From assembly GCF_037414475.1 (NCBI RefSeq), contig NZ_CP147913.1, positions 7,500,001 to 7,564,000 of the forward strand: a DNA stretch of 64,000 nt, in the 5' to 3' direction. This DNA comes from Myxococcus stipitatus. Its GTDB lineage: Bacteria; Myxococcota; Myxococcia; Myxococcales; Myxococcaceae. The position numbers were made by a program, and so were the translations under genes. Of the stretch, positions 26,138 to 34,417 are shown piece after piece (the stretch's first letter is position 1; each line of letters starts with the position of its first letter). Below the pieces are notes generated by a model. The model did not search any database. It saw only the letters and a list, made by a program, of their open reading frames with translations, and was not told the DNA's origin.

Positions 26138-26387
26138 CCAGCCAAACCGCTTGCGCATCAGTCGTCGCGCGCCGCCTCGCGGAGGCGGCGGCTCAGGCCG
26201 CGCTCGGGAGGCACGGGCTGCTGGTGGAAACGGCGCAGGTGAACGGGCTGATGGGACCGTGATGGGGTGGGTTGGAGCCCCGCGCGAGGTCGCACGAACG
26301 AGGCGGCGAACGAGGAGTGTCCGGCACACGACGGAGTGACGGGCAGGCCATCGATCCGCACTGCGGGCGCGACATGCTCTCGGCCCA

Positions 26388-27059
26388 ATGAACAACATGA
26401 GAGTTGTTTGGCTTGCGGCGCTGCTTCTGGCGTGGTCGGGCTGTTCAACGGCTGTCAAGCCGACGATGCAGCAGGCCTGGGAGGCTGCAGAACTTGAGTG
26501 CGACGTCCCACGCGAGGACGAGTGCGTCACGCTCCTGTGCCTCGGTGACGAATGTGGCTTCTACCGGTGCGACGAGGACTTGGGCCACATCGAGCTGGCG
26601 CGCTTTCCTCCGGCACGGCCGCCAGCTGCTGCTGCCGCGCCAGGCGCTGGTCCACGGAGGAACTGGGGCGGCGCGCAGCGACTCCCCAAAGGCGCGGTGA
26701 TGACGTTCCCCAACTGGAACGGTTCCCCCGAGAAGGTCATCCCGCCATCGCATCAGCTCCCTCCTGGCAGATGGGAAAAGCACCACATCTTCCCGCAAGA
26801 GGAAGGGCTGGCCAGGTGGTTCGAGCGGCAGGGCGTGAAGATTCACAGCTACACGCTCCCGCTCCCCTACGAGGTCCATCGGCGGATTCATCAGGTGGGA
26901 GGACAGGGGGGGCAATGGAACGAGGCCTGGCGGCAGTTCCGAGATGGCAACCCGAGCGCCAAACCGGAGGAGATTTTCAAGCACGCCGGTGAACTCATCT
27001 ACAGGTTCCAGCTCATGGGCGGGCCGATTCAGTCGTACTATTCGCGCCCGGGGACTTGA
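26388..27059 (+). CDS. sitA: SitA6-like polymorphic toxin lipoprotein (TIGR02269-type)
   Basis: A 223-residue lipoprotein: leader with lipobox LLAWSGCS, a Cys-containing segment (CDVPREDECVTLLCLGDECGF), an Ala/Pro linker, then a C-terminal domain WEKHHIFPQEEGLARWFERQ, LPLPYEVHRRIHQVGG, QWNEAWRQFRDGNPSA. The paired His in KHHIFPQ and the later His-Arg-Arg-Ile-His form a His-rich nuclease-like core. It matches my memory of the Myxococcus lipoprotein family (TIGR02269) that includes SitA toxins, passed between kin cells by TraA/B outer-membrane exchange. The toxic activity here is inferred. The next gene starts three bases after its stop and is the expected immunity partner. Confidence 0.75.
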   Translation: MNNMRVVWLAALLLAWSGCSTAVKPTMQQAWEAAELECDVPREDECVTLLCLGDECGFYRCDEDLGHIELARFPPARPPAAAAAPGAGPRRNWGGAQRLPKGAVMTFPNWNGSPEKVIPPSHQLPPGRWEKHHIFPQEEGLARWFERQGVKIHSYTLPLPYEVHRRIHQVGGQGGQWNEAWRQFRDGNPSAKPEEIFKHAGELIYRFQLMGGPIQSYYSRPGT

Positions 27060-27062
27060 GAG

Positions 27063-27848
27063 ATGGAACGATTCTTCTGGCTGCGCGAGGACCGAGCAAC
27101 CGCCAACAAGTATGGCGGGAGCATCAACGCTGCCCACCGGTGGGGACTCCCGGGGCTTTCTCAGTGCCCAACGTGTGCAGCAGGATGGGCTGCAGCAGGG
27201 CACTACTACCCCGGAGTGGACCTCAAGGGGCTTGGCGAGGACGAGCGCGACTTCCGGAAGGCAAGGCAGGAGCCCTTTGCCGAGTTCCGGCGCCTCCGAG
27301 AGTTGGTACGGACTCTCGTACCACTAGGCGCTGAAATCCCACCTGGAACGACCTTCGGCCCGTTGGTTGGGACGTGCACGGGACAACTCCCAGACTTCGC
27401 GTGGTCCCTTGATGTGCTGTTGGCCCACCGCAATGTGCTTGATGGACTCCGGGGGAGAGGTGTCCGTGAGCTCGCGGCGTTCGCGACGGAACTTAGGGCG
27501 CGTCACAAGACGCCGCCAGAGATCCTCGAGGTGCAACTTGCACACCGTGGGCAGCTTCATCCGGACTGCATCCCGGTTGACGTCGCGCCGCCGTGCCCCA
27601 CGTGCGGCAGGTTTGGACTCAGCCGTCCCGAGGAGCCCATCCTCGATGCGGCTTCGCTGCCTTCGGACCTGGACCTGTTCCGCTTGGGGAACTTCGCGAC
27701 GATGATCGTCTGCACCGAGAGATTTCTCGACGCCGTGAGCAGCATTGAGGGCGACGGACTCTCATGGCGCGAACTCCCTATCCGGGCGAGGCGAGTGGGC
27801 GATCACACATCGATGGGAGTGGGCGAGCACGGCGTCTCGATTCCATGA
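27063..27848 (+). CDS. sitI: SitI6-like double-CxxC immunity protein
   Basis: A 261-residue cytoplasmic protein beginning MERFFWLREDRATANKYGG. It carries two widely spaced C-x2-C pairs, CPTC near residue 37 and CPTCG near residue 178, the signature of the Myxococcus double-CxxCG paralog family that supplies immunity to SitA6-type toxins. The gene lies three bases after the toxin gene, so the two are co-transcribed. Expected role: protect producer and kin cells by binding the toxin domain. The first pair lacks the following Gly. Confidence 0.75.
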   Translation: MERFFWLREDRATANKYGGSINAAHRWGLPGLSQCPTCAAGWAAAGHYYPGVDLKGLGEDERDFRKARQEPFAEFRRLRELVRTLVPLGAEIPPGTTFGPLVGTCTGQLPDFAWSLDVLLAHRNVLDGLRGRGVRELAAFATELRARHKTPPEILEVQLAHRGQLHPDCIPVDVAPPCPTCGRFGLSRPEEPILDAASLPSDLDLFRLGNFATMIVCTERFLDAVSSIEGDGLSWRELPIRARRVGDHTSMGVGEHGVSIP

Positions 27849-27856
27849 GGTGATCG

Positions 27857-27925
27857 ATGGACTTCTCGAACCTGCGGGTGCGCATTCTCGTGCTGTCCGC
27901 CGGGGTCAGGGTCGTGACCCTATAA
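27857..27925 (+). pseudogene. 5' start of a gene cut off by an IS256 remnant
   Basis: ATG at 27857 with an excellent ribosome site (GAGGTGA) begins MDFSNLRVRILVLSAG and then runs into sequence of the IS256-type end, stopping at 27925. Placed eight bases after the immunity gene, it looks like the third gene of the toxin operon, of which only about 16 codons remain. Confidence 0.4.
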
Positions 27926-28027
27926 GTGTGTAGTCGGCAAACAGGACTGAGCGGGAAAGAGGGAAGCTCCTCGGAGAAACCAACCGAGACGGTCTCCCCC
28001 TGGCAGGGGAGCCGAGGAGTTCGCGCC

Positions 28028-28564
28028 GTGAACGATACCGAGTTTGCCGCGCCCTCGCACGAGGAGGTGCGTACCGACGTGCGTGCTTTCTTCCTGGGAG
28101 TCATCCGCATGACGCTGGAGATGCTGCTGGAAGAGGAGATTCGAGGCCTGGTGGGCGCGGGGCGCTGGCAGCAAGTGGCGGGACGCAAGGACCAACGCAA
28201 CGGCAGCTACCTACGCGGCCTGCTGACGTCCATGGGGCATCTGGAGGTGGCGGTGCCCCGGACGAGAGCCAGCGGCTCAGCGGAGGCCGTGCTGGGCCGC
28301 TACAAGCGGCGCAGCGAGGAGCTCGACGAGGCGATTACCAGTGCGTACGTGCAGGGAGTCTCCACGAGGAAGATGGGCCGGGTGACGCGAGCACTCATGG
28401 GCGAGGAGGTTTCACGCTCGACGGTGAGCCGGGTGACGAAGTCTCTCGAAGAGATGGTGGAGGGCCTGCGCACCCAACCTCTCACCCAGGCCTTCCCCTA
28501 CCTGTACCTGGATGCCACCTTCCTGGACGCGAGGTGGGCAGGTCAAGTCCCGAATCGTGTGTAG
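28028..28564 (+). pseudogene. truncated IS256-family (Mutator-type) transposase
   Basis: The N-terminal 170 or so residues of an IS256 transposase are clear: RMTLEMLLEEEIRGLVGAG, QRNGSYLRGLLTSMGHLEVA, VPRTRASGSAEAVLGRYKRR, and the first catalytic Asp in FPYLYLDATFLDARWA. Directly after ARWA the sequence changes and a stop follows, so about 220 residues, including the remaining DDE residues, are lost. The left end of the element is probably near 27905. Confidence 0.8.
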
Positions 28565-28607
28565 TTGGTTCGGAGGGGGTACGGGGGAGGAATGCTCCTT
28601 GGCGGCA

Positions 28608-28931
28608 TCATTCAGGGGTGTCTGGGTTTGAAGTCAGCAGGGCCATGTCGGGGTCGCCGCAGTCATCGCAGATGCCTGTGACTTCGAGGGCGACAGCGGT
28701 GATGAGGCGCTGGCGCATGGCCTCCTTCTCGGATGGCTGCTCCACCAGTCGCCCCGCCATCGGCTCGATGCTCTTGCGCTCGCCTTCGAGCCGAAGTCCT
28801 TTGACGTACCAGTCCATGGCCCGACGCCGCTCCACGCGGCCCAAGCCTGAGAACATCGACTCGAGGAAACTCGCCAGCTCGCCCTCCAATCTCTTCAGCC
28901 GCATCGGAGTCATGCCTGGGGAACAGTCCAC
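28608..28931 (-). pseudogene. N-terminal fragment of an IS701/IS4-type transposase
   Basis: The segment RRRAMDWYVKGLRLEGERKS followed by IEPMAGRLVEQPSEKEAMRQR is the typical N-terminal portion of IS701-type transposases (usually written as an ERR...Y.GLLL.GERKS.EPMA pattern). The DDE domain is missing: after MRQRL the frame runs on into unrelated sequence. The start is likely MTPMRLKRLEG at 28913. Confidence 0.65.
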
Positions 28932-28987
28932 CCTCCCTCACGCATTCTTGAAGTGACCAAGTCGTATTAGGCGGGTCCTATGCGTTA

Positions 28988-29461
28988 GTGACCTGTCCGA
29001 TTGAAATGGGGGCTACACCAATCGCCAAAAGGGCAGGTGTGGTACTCCCGAAGGGGACAACCTTTCACACGCTGCGGAAGACCTTCATTACCCATCTGCT
29101 GCATGACAGCGGTGGGGATGTCGCCGTCGCTCAACGGTTGGCCGGGCATTCGACGCCAGCCGTCATGATGACCTACTACGCAGGTCGCGACATCTCACAC
29201 CATGCGAATCGTGTGACCTCGATGCGCCTCGTGTCGTCCGGCGCACTCGAGCACAAACCGGACATAAACGACCGGCCTGGGCGTCCCCCTCGTGCTAGGA
29301 AGCAGAAAACGGAGGAGGAAATACAGGTATTTACGTGTCAGACGCGCCCCGACGCAGCCCGAGCGCCTTCATCTTCTTGTAGAAGTGACCCCGCTCCAGA
29401 TCCAACAGTCGCGCGGCCTCCGTCACGTTGTCGTGAGTGTGGGCGAGGACGTACAGGATGA
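28988..29461 (+). pseudogene. C-terminal fragment of a tyrosine recombinase (integrase)
   Basis: Contains FHTLRKTFITHLLHDSG (the H-x-x-R box), VAQRLAGHSTPAVMMTYYAG (the GH box and catalytic Tyr) and a basic tail. The N-terminal arm and core-binding domains and the first catalytic Arg are absent: a stop closes the frame at 28949-28951, at the border with the IS701-type fragment. The open frame continues antisense into the NtrC-like gene beyond 29331. The conserved part ends near 29240. Confidence 0.75.
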
Positions 29462-30824
29462 TATCCCGCTCCGCGTCCTCCACCTGCTCGCGGAACGTCT
29501 TGTCCGCGCGGGGCCGGAATCCTGTCTGCGCGGGGGGCGGAAGCGGAGGCACGGCCAGCGCGGGCGCAGGCGTACTCGAAGCAGCCACCACGGCGGCATC
29601 CGCTGAAGGATGCGACACATCCGTGACGGGCATCGCCTCCACGGGCGGCGGCACCGCGCCCCGCCCGCGAGGAAGGAGCTCCAGCGCATCCGTGCGGGTG
29701 ACCACAGGCCCCTCGCAAAGAATGGCCAGACGTTCAACCAGGTTGCGCAGCTCGCGCACATTGCCTGGATAGTCATAGGCGCTCATGACCGCGAGCGCGT
29801 CCGGTGACAGCGTCAGCGGCCTGCGCCCGTTCTTCGCGCAGGCTTCCCTCAGGAACGTCCCAATCAGGTCCGGCAGGTCCTCGCGCCGCTCACGCAGCGG
29901 AGGCGAGTGAATCTGGACGACGTTGATTCGGTAATACAAGTCCTCGCGGAAGCGCCCGGCGGCAATCTCCTTCTCCAGGTGCTTGTTCGTCGCCGCGATG
30001 ACCCGCACGTCCACCTTGAGCGTCTCCGCGCCGCCCACCCGCTCCAGTTCTCCCTCCTGGAGCACCCGCAGGAGCTTCGCCTGCATCGCCGGCGGCATGT
30101 CCCCAATCTCATCGAGGAACAGCGTCCCCTCGTGCGCCAGCTCGAACTTGCCGCGCCGCACGCTCACCGCCCCCGTGAACGCGCCCTTCTCGTGCCCGAA
30201 CAGCTCGCTCTCAATCAGCTCGTGCGGCACCGCCGCGCAGTTGAGCTTCACGAACGGCCCCGCCTTGCGCCGCGAATTCTGGTGCAGCGCCCGCGCGATG
30301 AGCTCCTTGCCCGTGCCGTTCTCGCCCGTAATCAACACCCGGCCCTCGGAGGGCGCCGTGCGCTGGATGAGCGAGAAGATGCGCTGCATGGCCGGGCCGC
30401 TGCCCACCATGTCGTAGCGCCCCAGCTGCTCGCGCAGCTCCCGCAACTCCTCCATCGCCGCCTGGTGCTTGAGCACGTTGCGCAGGGCCACCAACAACCG
30501 CTCCCGCGCGATCGGCTTCTCCAGGAAGTCGCGCGCGCCCAGCTGCGTCGCCTTCACCGCCGTGTCGATGGTGCCGTGCCCCGACATCATGATGACCGGC
30601 AGCTCCGGCTTGAGCTCCGTGAGCCGGGCCAGCGCCGTCAGCCCATCCATGTCCGGCATCTTCACGTCCATCAACACCGCGTCCACCGGACGCGCGCTCA
30701 CCACATCCAGGGCCACCTGCCCACTTGCCGCCAGATGTGTTTGATATCCAGCAAGCTGCAATGCCTGACTCAGGGTCAGCAGAATGTTCTTCTCGTCATC
30801 GACGATGAGCACGGATGCGGGCAT
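29331..30824 (-). CDS. NtrC-type sigma-54 response regulator
   Basis: A 497-residue enhancer-binding activator. The receiver domain is intact (phospho-acceptor Asp53 in [13 protein letters not shown], Lys in FLEKPI). The AAA+ domain (about 140-370) has the Walker A GENGTGKE, the sigma-54 contact loop GAFTGA and the FLDEIGDM Walker B. After an Ala/Pro linker, the C-terminal Fis-type helix-turn-helix ([20 protein letters not shown]) binds DNA. No histidine kinase gene adjoins it, so its partner is elsewhere. It lies at the border between the chromosome and the accessory region. Confidence 0.92.
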   Translation of the reverse strand: MPASVLIVDDEKNILLTLSQALQLAGYQTHLAASGQVALDVVSARPVDAVLMDVKMPDMDGLTALARLTELKPELPVIMMSGHGTIDTAVKATQLGARDFLEKPIARERLLVALRNVLKHQAAMEELRELREQLGRYDMVGSGPAMQRIFSLIQRTAPSEGRVLITGENGTGKELIARALHQNSRRKAGPFVKLNCAAVPHELIESELFGHEKGAFTGAVSVRRGKFELAHEGTLFLDEIGDMPPAMQAKLLRVLQEGELERVGGAETLKVDVRVIAATNKHLEKEIAAGRFREDLYYRINVVQIHSPPLRERREDLPDLIGTFLREACAKNGRRPLTLSPDALAVMSAYDYPGNVRELRNLVERLAILCEGPVVTRTDALELLPRGRGAVPPPVEAMPVTDVSHPSADAAVVAASSTPAPALAVPPLPPPAQTGFRPRADKTFREQVEDAERDIILYVLAHTHDNVTEAARLLDLERGHFYKKMKALGLRRGASDT

Positions 30825-31041
30825 GGAGGGCGCTCCCGGCCTGGGGCCACGTCACGCGGCCGCTCGCAAGCACGGCGACAATCTCACGGAAATTATTTGG
30901 ACATTCAAGGGTTTCGGGGCGCGGAGCGGGTGTCTCAAGCGGGACAAATGCTTTGACTCACCCCTGGGACTGAGACTACACGCGACGCACGACCCGTCCC
31001 CTACGGGTGATTCTTTCGTTTTCAAGTTTTCGGGAGGAATG

Positions 31042-31794
31042 ATGCGTCGGATTTCTCTTTGGGCGGGTCTCGGCCTCGCGATGGCCGTGTTGACTGGCTG
31101 CCCCCCCACCTATCCCAACTGCAAGGACGACTCGACCTGCTCCGAGAAGGGCGAGGTCTGCGTTCAGGGCACCTGCCAGGAATGCGCCACCGACGCCAAC
31201 TGCAAGGAGGGCTTCTCCTGCCAGGGCAACAAGTGCGCCCCCAAGCCGCCGGAGTGCACGGTGGACAACCAGTGCGGTGACGGCCGCATCTGCGAGGCCG
31301 GCAAGTGCGCCGAGGCCCAGTGCAAGGATGACTCCGGCTGCCCCTCCGGCGGCAAGTGCCAGGCGGGCCGCTGCCAGGTCCCCTCGGACACCTGCGCGTC
31401 CAACTCGGACTGCAGTGAGGGCAAGGAGTGCAGCGCGGGCCGTTGCGTGACGGCCGCCGCCGACAAGTGCGACTGGAGCCCCATCCGTTTCGGCTTCAAC
31501 GAGTCCTCGTTGACGTCCGAGGCCCAGCAGCGCCTGTCCGACCTGGCCACCTGCATCAAGACGGGCCAGCAGGGCAAGCTGACCCTGGCGGGCCACGCGG
31601 ACGAGCGCGGCACCGAGGAGTACAACCTCCAGCTCTCCAACCGCCGCGCGGCGGCCGTCAAGCGCTACCTGACGGACCTGGGCGTCAAGTCCAACAGCGT
31701 GACGACGGTGGGCTACGGTGAGACGCGCCCGGTGAACACCTCCTCCAGCGAGGACGCCTGGAGCGAGAACCGCCGCGTCGAGTTCCAGCGCTAG
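31042..31794 (+). CDS. Pal/OmpA-domain lipoprotein with five Cys-rich modules
   Basis: A 250-residue lipoprotein (leader ISLWAGLGLAMAVLTGC). Between residues about 25 and 145 there are five consecutive modules of C-x4-6-C-x5-6-C-x4-C type, for example CATDANCKEGFSCQGNKC and CTVDNQCGDGRICEAGKC. The C-terminal OmpA domain binds peptidoglycan (FGFNESSLTSEAQQRL, LAGHADERGTEEYNLQLS, GYGETRPV). The ATG at 31042 is four bases after GGGAGGA; an overlapping ATG at 31039 is too close. It has its own promoter region shared with the divergent NtrC-like gene. Confidence 0.85.
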   Translation: MRRISLWAGLGLAMAVLTGCPPTYPNCKDDSTCSEKGEVCVQGTCQECATDANCKEGFSCQGNKCAPKPPECTVDNQCGDGRICEAGKCAEAQCKDDSGCPSGGKCQAGRCQVPSDTCASNSDCSEGKECSAGRCVTAAADKCDWSPIRFGFNESSLTSEAQQRLSDLATCIKTGQQGKLTLAGHADERGTEEYNLQLSNRRAAAVKRYLTDLGVKSNSVTTVGYGETRPVNTSSSEDAWSENRRVEFQR

Positions 31795-31820
31795 TTCCGG
31801 CTGGGGTAGGCTGGGCGTAC

Positions 31821-32255
31821 ATGGCCGTCCACGAGCCGGAAGCGCGTCAGTCCTATCTCGTCTTTGCCTGCGGCAGTAGCTGGTACGCGGTGCCCGCGGA
31901 GAGCGCGGCGGAGGTTGTCACCTTCCCCGAGCTCACGCGGGTGCCGGGCTCCCCGGCGCACCTGTTGGGCGTGTTCGCACACCGAGGAGAGGTCATCCCG
32001 GTGGTGGACATGGGCCTGCTGGTCGTCGGGGTGAGCCAATCCTCGCGGCGGGCCGTCCTGGTGCGGCTGCCGCGTGGGACGCTGGCCCTCACGGCGACCA
32101 CGGTGGCGGGTGTCTCCCCGGTGACGGGAGCGCTGGAGCCGCTGGGTTCCACGGGCGTCCAGGTCCACCTGAGAGGCCCCGCCAAGAGCGGCCCCCGGGA
32201 CGTGGCCGTCATCGACCCGGAAGGTTTGTTCGACCATCTCAGCCAGGGGGCGTGA
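31821..32255 (+). CDS. cheW: CheW scaffold protein
   Basis: Adaptor that couples receptors to CheA, 144 residues. The double-SH3-like pattern is visible: YLVFACGSSWYAVPAESAAE, then LLGVFAHRGEVIPVVDM with the conserved Arg-Gly before the strand, and a closing VAVIDPEGLFDHL. First gene of the chemosensory operon; the next gene starts four bases after its stop. Confidence 0.85.
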   Translation: MAVHEPEARQSYLVFACGSSWYAVPAESAAEVVTFPELTRVPGSPAHLLGVFAHRGEVIPVVDMGLLVVGVSQSSRRAVLVRLPRGTLALTATTVAGVSPVTGALEPLGSTGVQVHLRGPAKSGPRDVAVIDPEGLFDHLSQGA

Positions 32256-32258
32256 GCC

Positions 32259-32630
32259 ATGGCGCCAGCCAGTCCCGTCCGGGGCATGCTGTTGTGCCAT
32301 GCGGGCTCGCATCGGCTCGCCTTTCCGGCCCACGAGGTGGTCTCCATCACCTCACCGGGTGACGGGGGCGCGGCCTGCGCCTCGCTGGCGTTCCGTGCTC
32401 CGCCAGGCGCCTTGAGGGTGCTGGTGGCGGCCTCGGGAGGAGGGGTGGGGGTGGATGCGTTGGAGATCGACGCGGAGACGCATTGGCTGATGCCGGTGCC
32501 CGCGGTGGTGGCGAGCGCGTCGGGCGGGAGCCTTCGAGGCTTCATCCTGGCGCGCGGGGAACTCTGGCCGCTCCTGGGGTTGGCGGACTTCGAGCGCTAC
32601 CTGCGGGGCCTTCCCAGGGGGAGCGCATGA
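32259..32630 (+). CDS. divergent CheW-like protein
   Basis: 123 residues, shorter than CheW, with the fold pattern retained (GMLLCHAGSHRLAFPAHEVVS at the start, LRGFILARGELWPLLGLADF near the end). The central Arg-Gly turn is replaced. It lies between cheW and the first MCP, overlapping the latter by four bases. It probably serves as a second, specialised adaptor or a receptor-specific coupling protein. Confidence 0.65.
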   Translation: MAPASPVRGMLLCHAGSHRLAFPAHEVVSITSPGDGGAACASLAFRAPPGALRVLVAASGGGVGVDALEIDAETHWLMPVPAVVASASGGSLRGFILARGELWPLLGLADFERYLRGLPRGSA

Positions 32631-34417
32631 CGGCGCCCCAGGAGGTGAGGGGGCTTGCGCGGTGGCTCGCCCGGCCGGTGGCCCCGGTCAGCGCCCTGGG
32701 GATATCCCTGGCGCTGCTCCATGGGCTCCTCACGGACGCGCTGCCCGTGGGGACTTGGTGGCAATTCCTGCTGCTCGTCTCGGCCGTGGCGGCGCTGTCG
32801 CTGTGGCTCATCCACTGGCACGCGCGGCGCTCGCTTCGGGTGCTTCGGGCCCTGGGGGATGGGCATGTACCCACCACGCAGGAGAACCTGAAGGCCGCGC
32901 TGTTGGAGGCGCGGGGCTTTCCCGAGCGGTGTTTCACGTTCGCGCTCCAGAGCTGGATGATGGGCGCGCTGATGGTGGCCTGTGTCTTCCTGCCCTGGGT
33001 GGACGCGCCGCTGTCCCTGGGGCCTCGCATCATCCTGGTGGGGGCGTCGCTGGGCTCGCTGACGGCGCTGCTCATCTACCTGGTGGTGGTGCGCCGGTGC
33101 CGGGAGGCGGTGGAGCGGGTCGCGGCGCGGGGGCTCTCTCCCCTGGAGGTGGTGGCCGCGGCGCCACCCCGGCGCCTGCACATCCGCCGGCGCATGGTGC
33201 TCTTCACGGCCATCGCGGTGCTCACCCCGTCGCTCTTCATCCTCGATGCCACGGTGACGCGCGCCTCGCGGGCCATGGACGACGTGGTGTCGGCGCGCTC
33301 GCCGGGGGAGCAGGACGCGGCGCTGCGGCGGGCGGATGACGGGCGGGGGCTGGCGGTGGCGGGGTTGGTCGCGGTGCTGGTGCTCGTGACGGCGTACCTG
33401 GGAGGCACCGTCATCGCGGCGCCCCTGCGCGCCATCACCGAGGACGCCACCCGCATCGCGCAGGGTGACCTGCGCCCCCCGCGCGTGGTCGCCGCCGAGG
33501 ACGAGGTCTGGGCCATGTCCGCCGCCTTCGCGCAGATGCAGGCGCAGCTGGGCCAGGCGCTCATCCAGCTGCGGCGGGCCGGGCTCCAGATATCCACCAC
33601 CACCGAGCAGCTGGTGGCCACGTCCGGGGAGCAGGAGTCGGGCGCGGACGAGCAGGCGAGCTCGCTCAACGTGACGAGCGCGACGACGGAGGAGCTGGCG
33701 CGTTCGGCGCAGCAAATCGCGGGCAACGCGGAGTCGGTGTCCACCATCGCCGAGTCGACCTTCGGCGCCGCGCAGTCGGGCCAGCGCGGCGCGGCCGCCT
33801 TCCTGGGCGCCATGCAGCGCATGAAGCAGGACAACCAGGCCATCGCCGACGCGGTGGTGCGGCTCAACAAGCGCGTGCAGCAGATTGGCAAGGTGGTGGA
33901 GTTCATCAACGAGATTGCCGACAAGTCGGACCTGCTCGCGCTGAACGCGGAGCTGGAGGGCACCAAGGCGGGGGAGGTGGGGCGGGGCTTCTCGCTGGTG
34001 GCCGCGGAGATGCGGCGGCTCGCGGAGAACGTCATCCGGTCGACCAAGGCCATCGAGCAGCTCATCGAGGAGATTCGCGACGCCACCCACGCGGCGGTGA
34101 TGGCCACGGAGGCGGGGCTGAAGGCGATGGAGGCGGGCACGGTGCTGGCGGCCGAGGTGGATGAGAGCCTGAGCCTCATCCTCGAGCTGGCGCGGCAGAC
34201 GTCCCACGCGGTGCGCAGCATCTCGTTGGCCACGCAGCAGCAGCAGACGGGCACGGACCAGCTCGCCGCGGCCATGGGGGACATCCTTCGCGTGACGGAG
34301 CAGAACTCGGCGGCGACCAAGCAGATGGCGGTGGCGAACGCGGACCTGTCCACGCTGGCGCGGGACCTCAAGCGGGTGGTGGAGCGCTTCCACGTCGCGG
34401 TGCGGGAGGAGGCATGA
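32627..34417 (+). CDS. methyl-accepting chemotaxis protein, membrane-embedded sensor (first copy)
   Basis: A 596-residue receptor. The N-terminal 280 or so residues hold about six hydrophobic segments without a clear periplasmic domain, so the signal is probably sensed in or at the membrane. A HAMP domain follows (APLRAITEDATRIAQGDL), then the coiled-coil signalling part with the tip DLLALNAELEGTKAGEVGRG. The usual NAAIEAARAGE tip sequence is changed to NAELEGTKAGE. Its start overlaps the CheW-like stop, and its stop overlaps the next receptor gene. Confidence 0.88.
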   Translation: MTAPQEVRGLARWLARPVAPVSALGISLALLHGLLTDALPVGTWWQFLLLVSAVAALSLWLIHWHARRSLRVLRALGDGHVPTTQENLKAALLEARGFPERCFTFALQSWMMGALMVACVFLPWVDAPLSLGPRIILVGASLGSLTALLIYLVVVRRCREAVERVAARGLSPLEVVAAAPPRRLHIRRRMVLFTAIAVLTPSLFILDATVTRASRAMDDVVSARSPGEQDAALRRADDGRGLAVAGLVAVLVLVTAYLGGTVIAAPLRAITEDATRIAQGDLRPPRVVAAEDEVWAMSAAFAQMQAQLGQALIQLRRAGLQISTTTEQLVATSGEQESGADEQASSLNVTSATTEELARSAQQIAGNAESVSTIAESTFGAAQSGQRGAAAFLGAMQRMKQDNQAIADAVVRLNKRVQQIGKVVEFINEIADKSDLLALNAELEGTKAGEVGRGFSLVAAEMRRLAENVIRSTKAIEQLIEEIRDATHAAVMATEAGLKAMEAGTVLAAEVDESLSLILELARQTSHAVRSISLATQQQQTGTDQLAAAMGDILRVTEQNSAATKQMAVANADLSTLARDLKRVVERFHVAVREEA

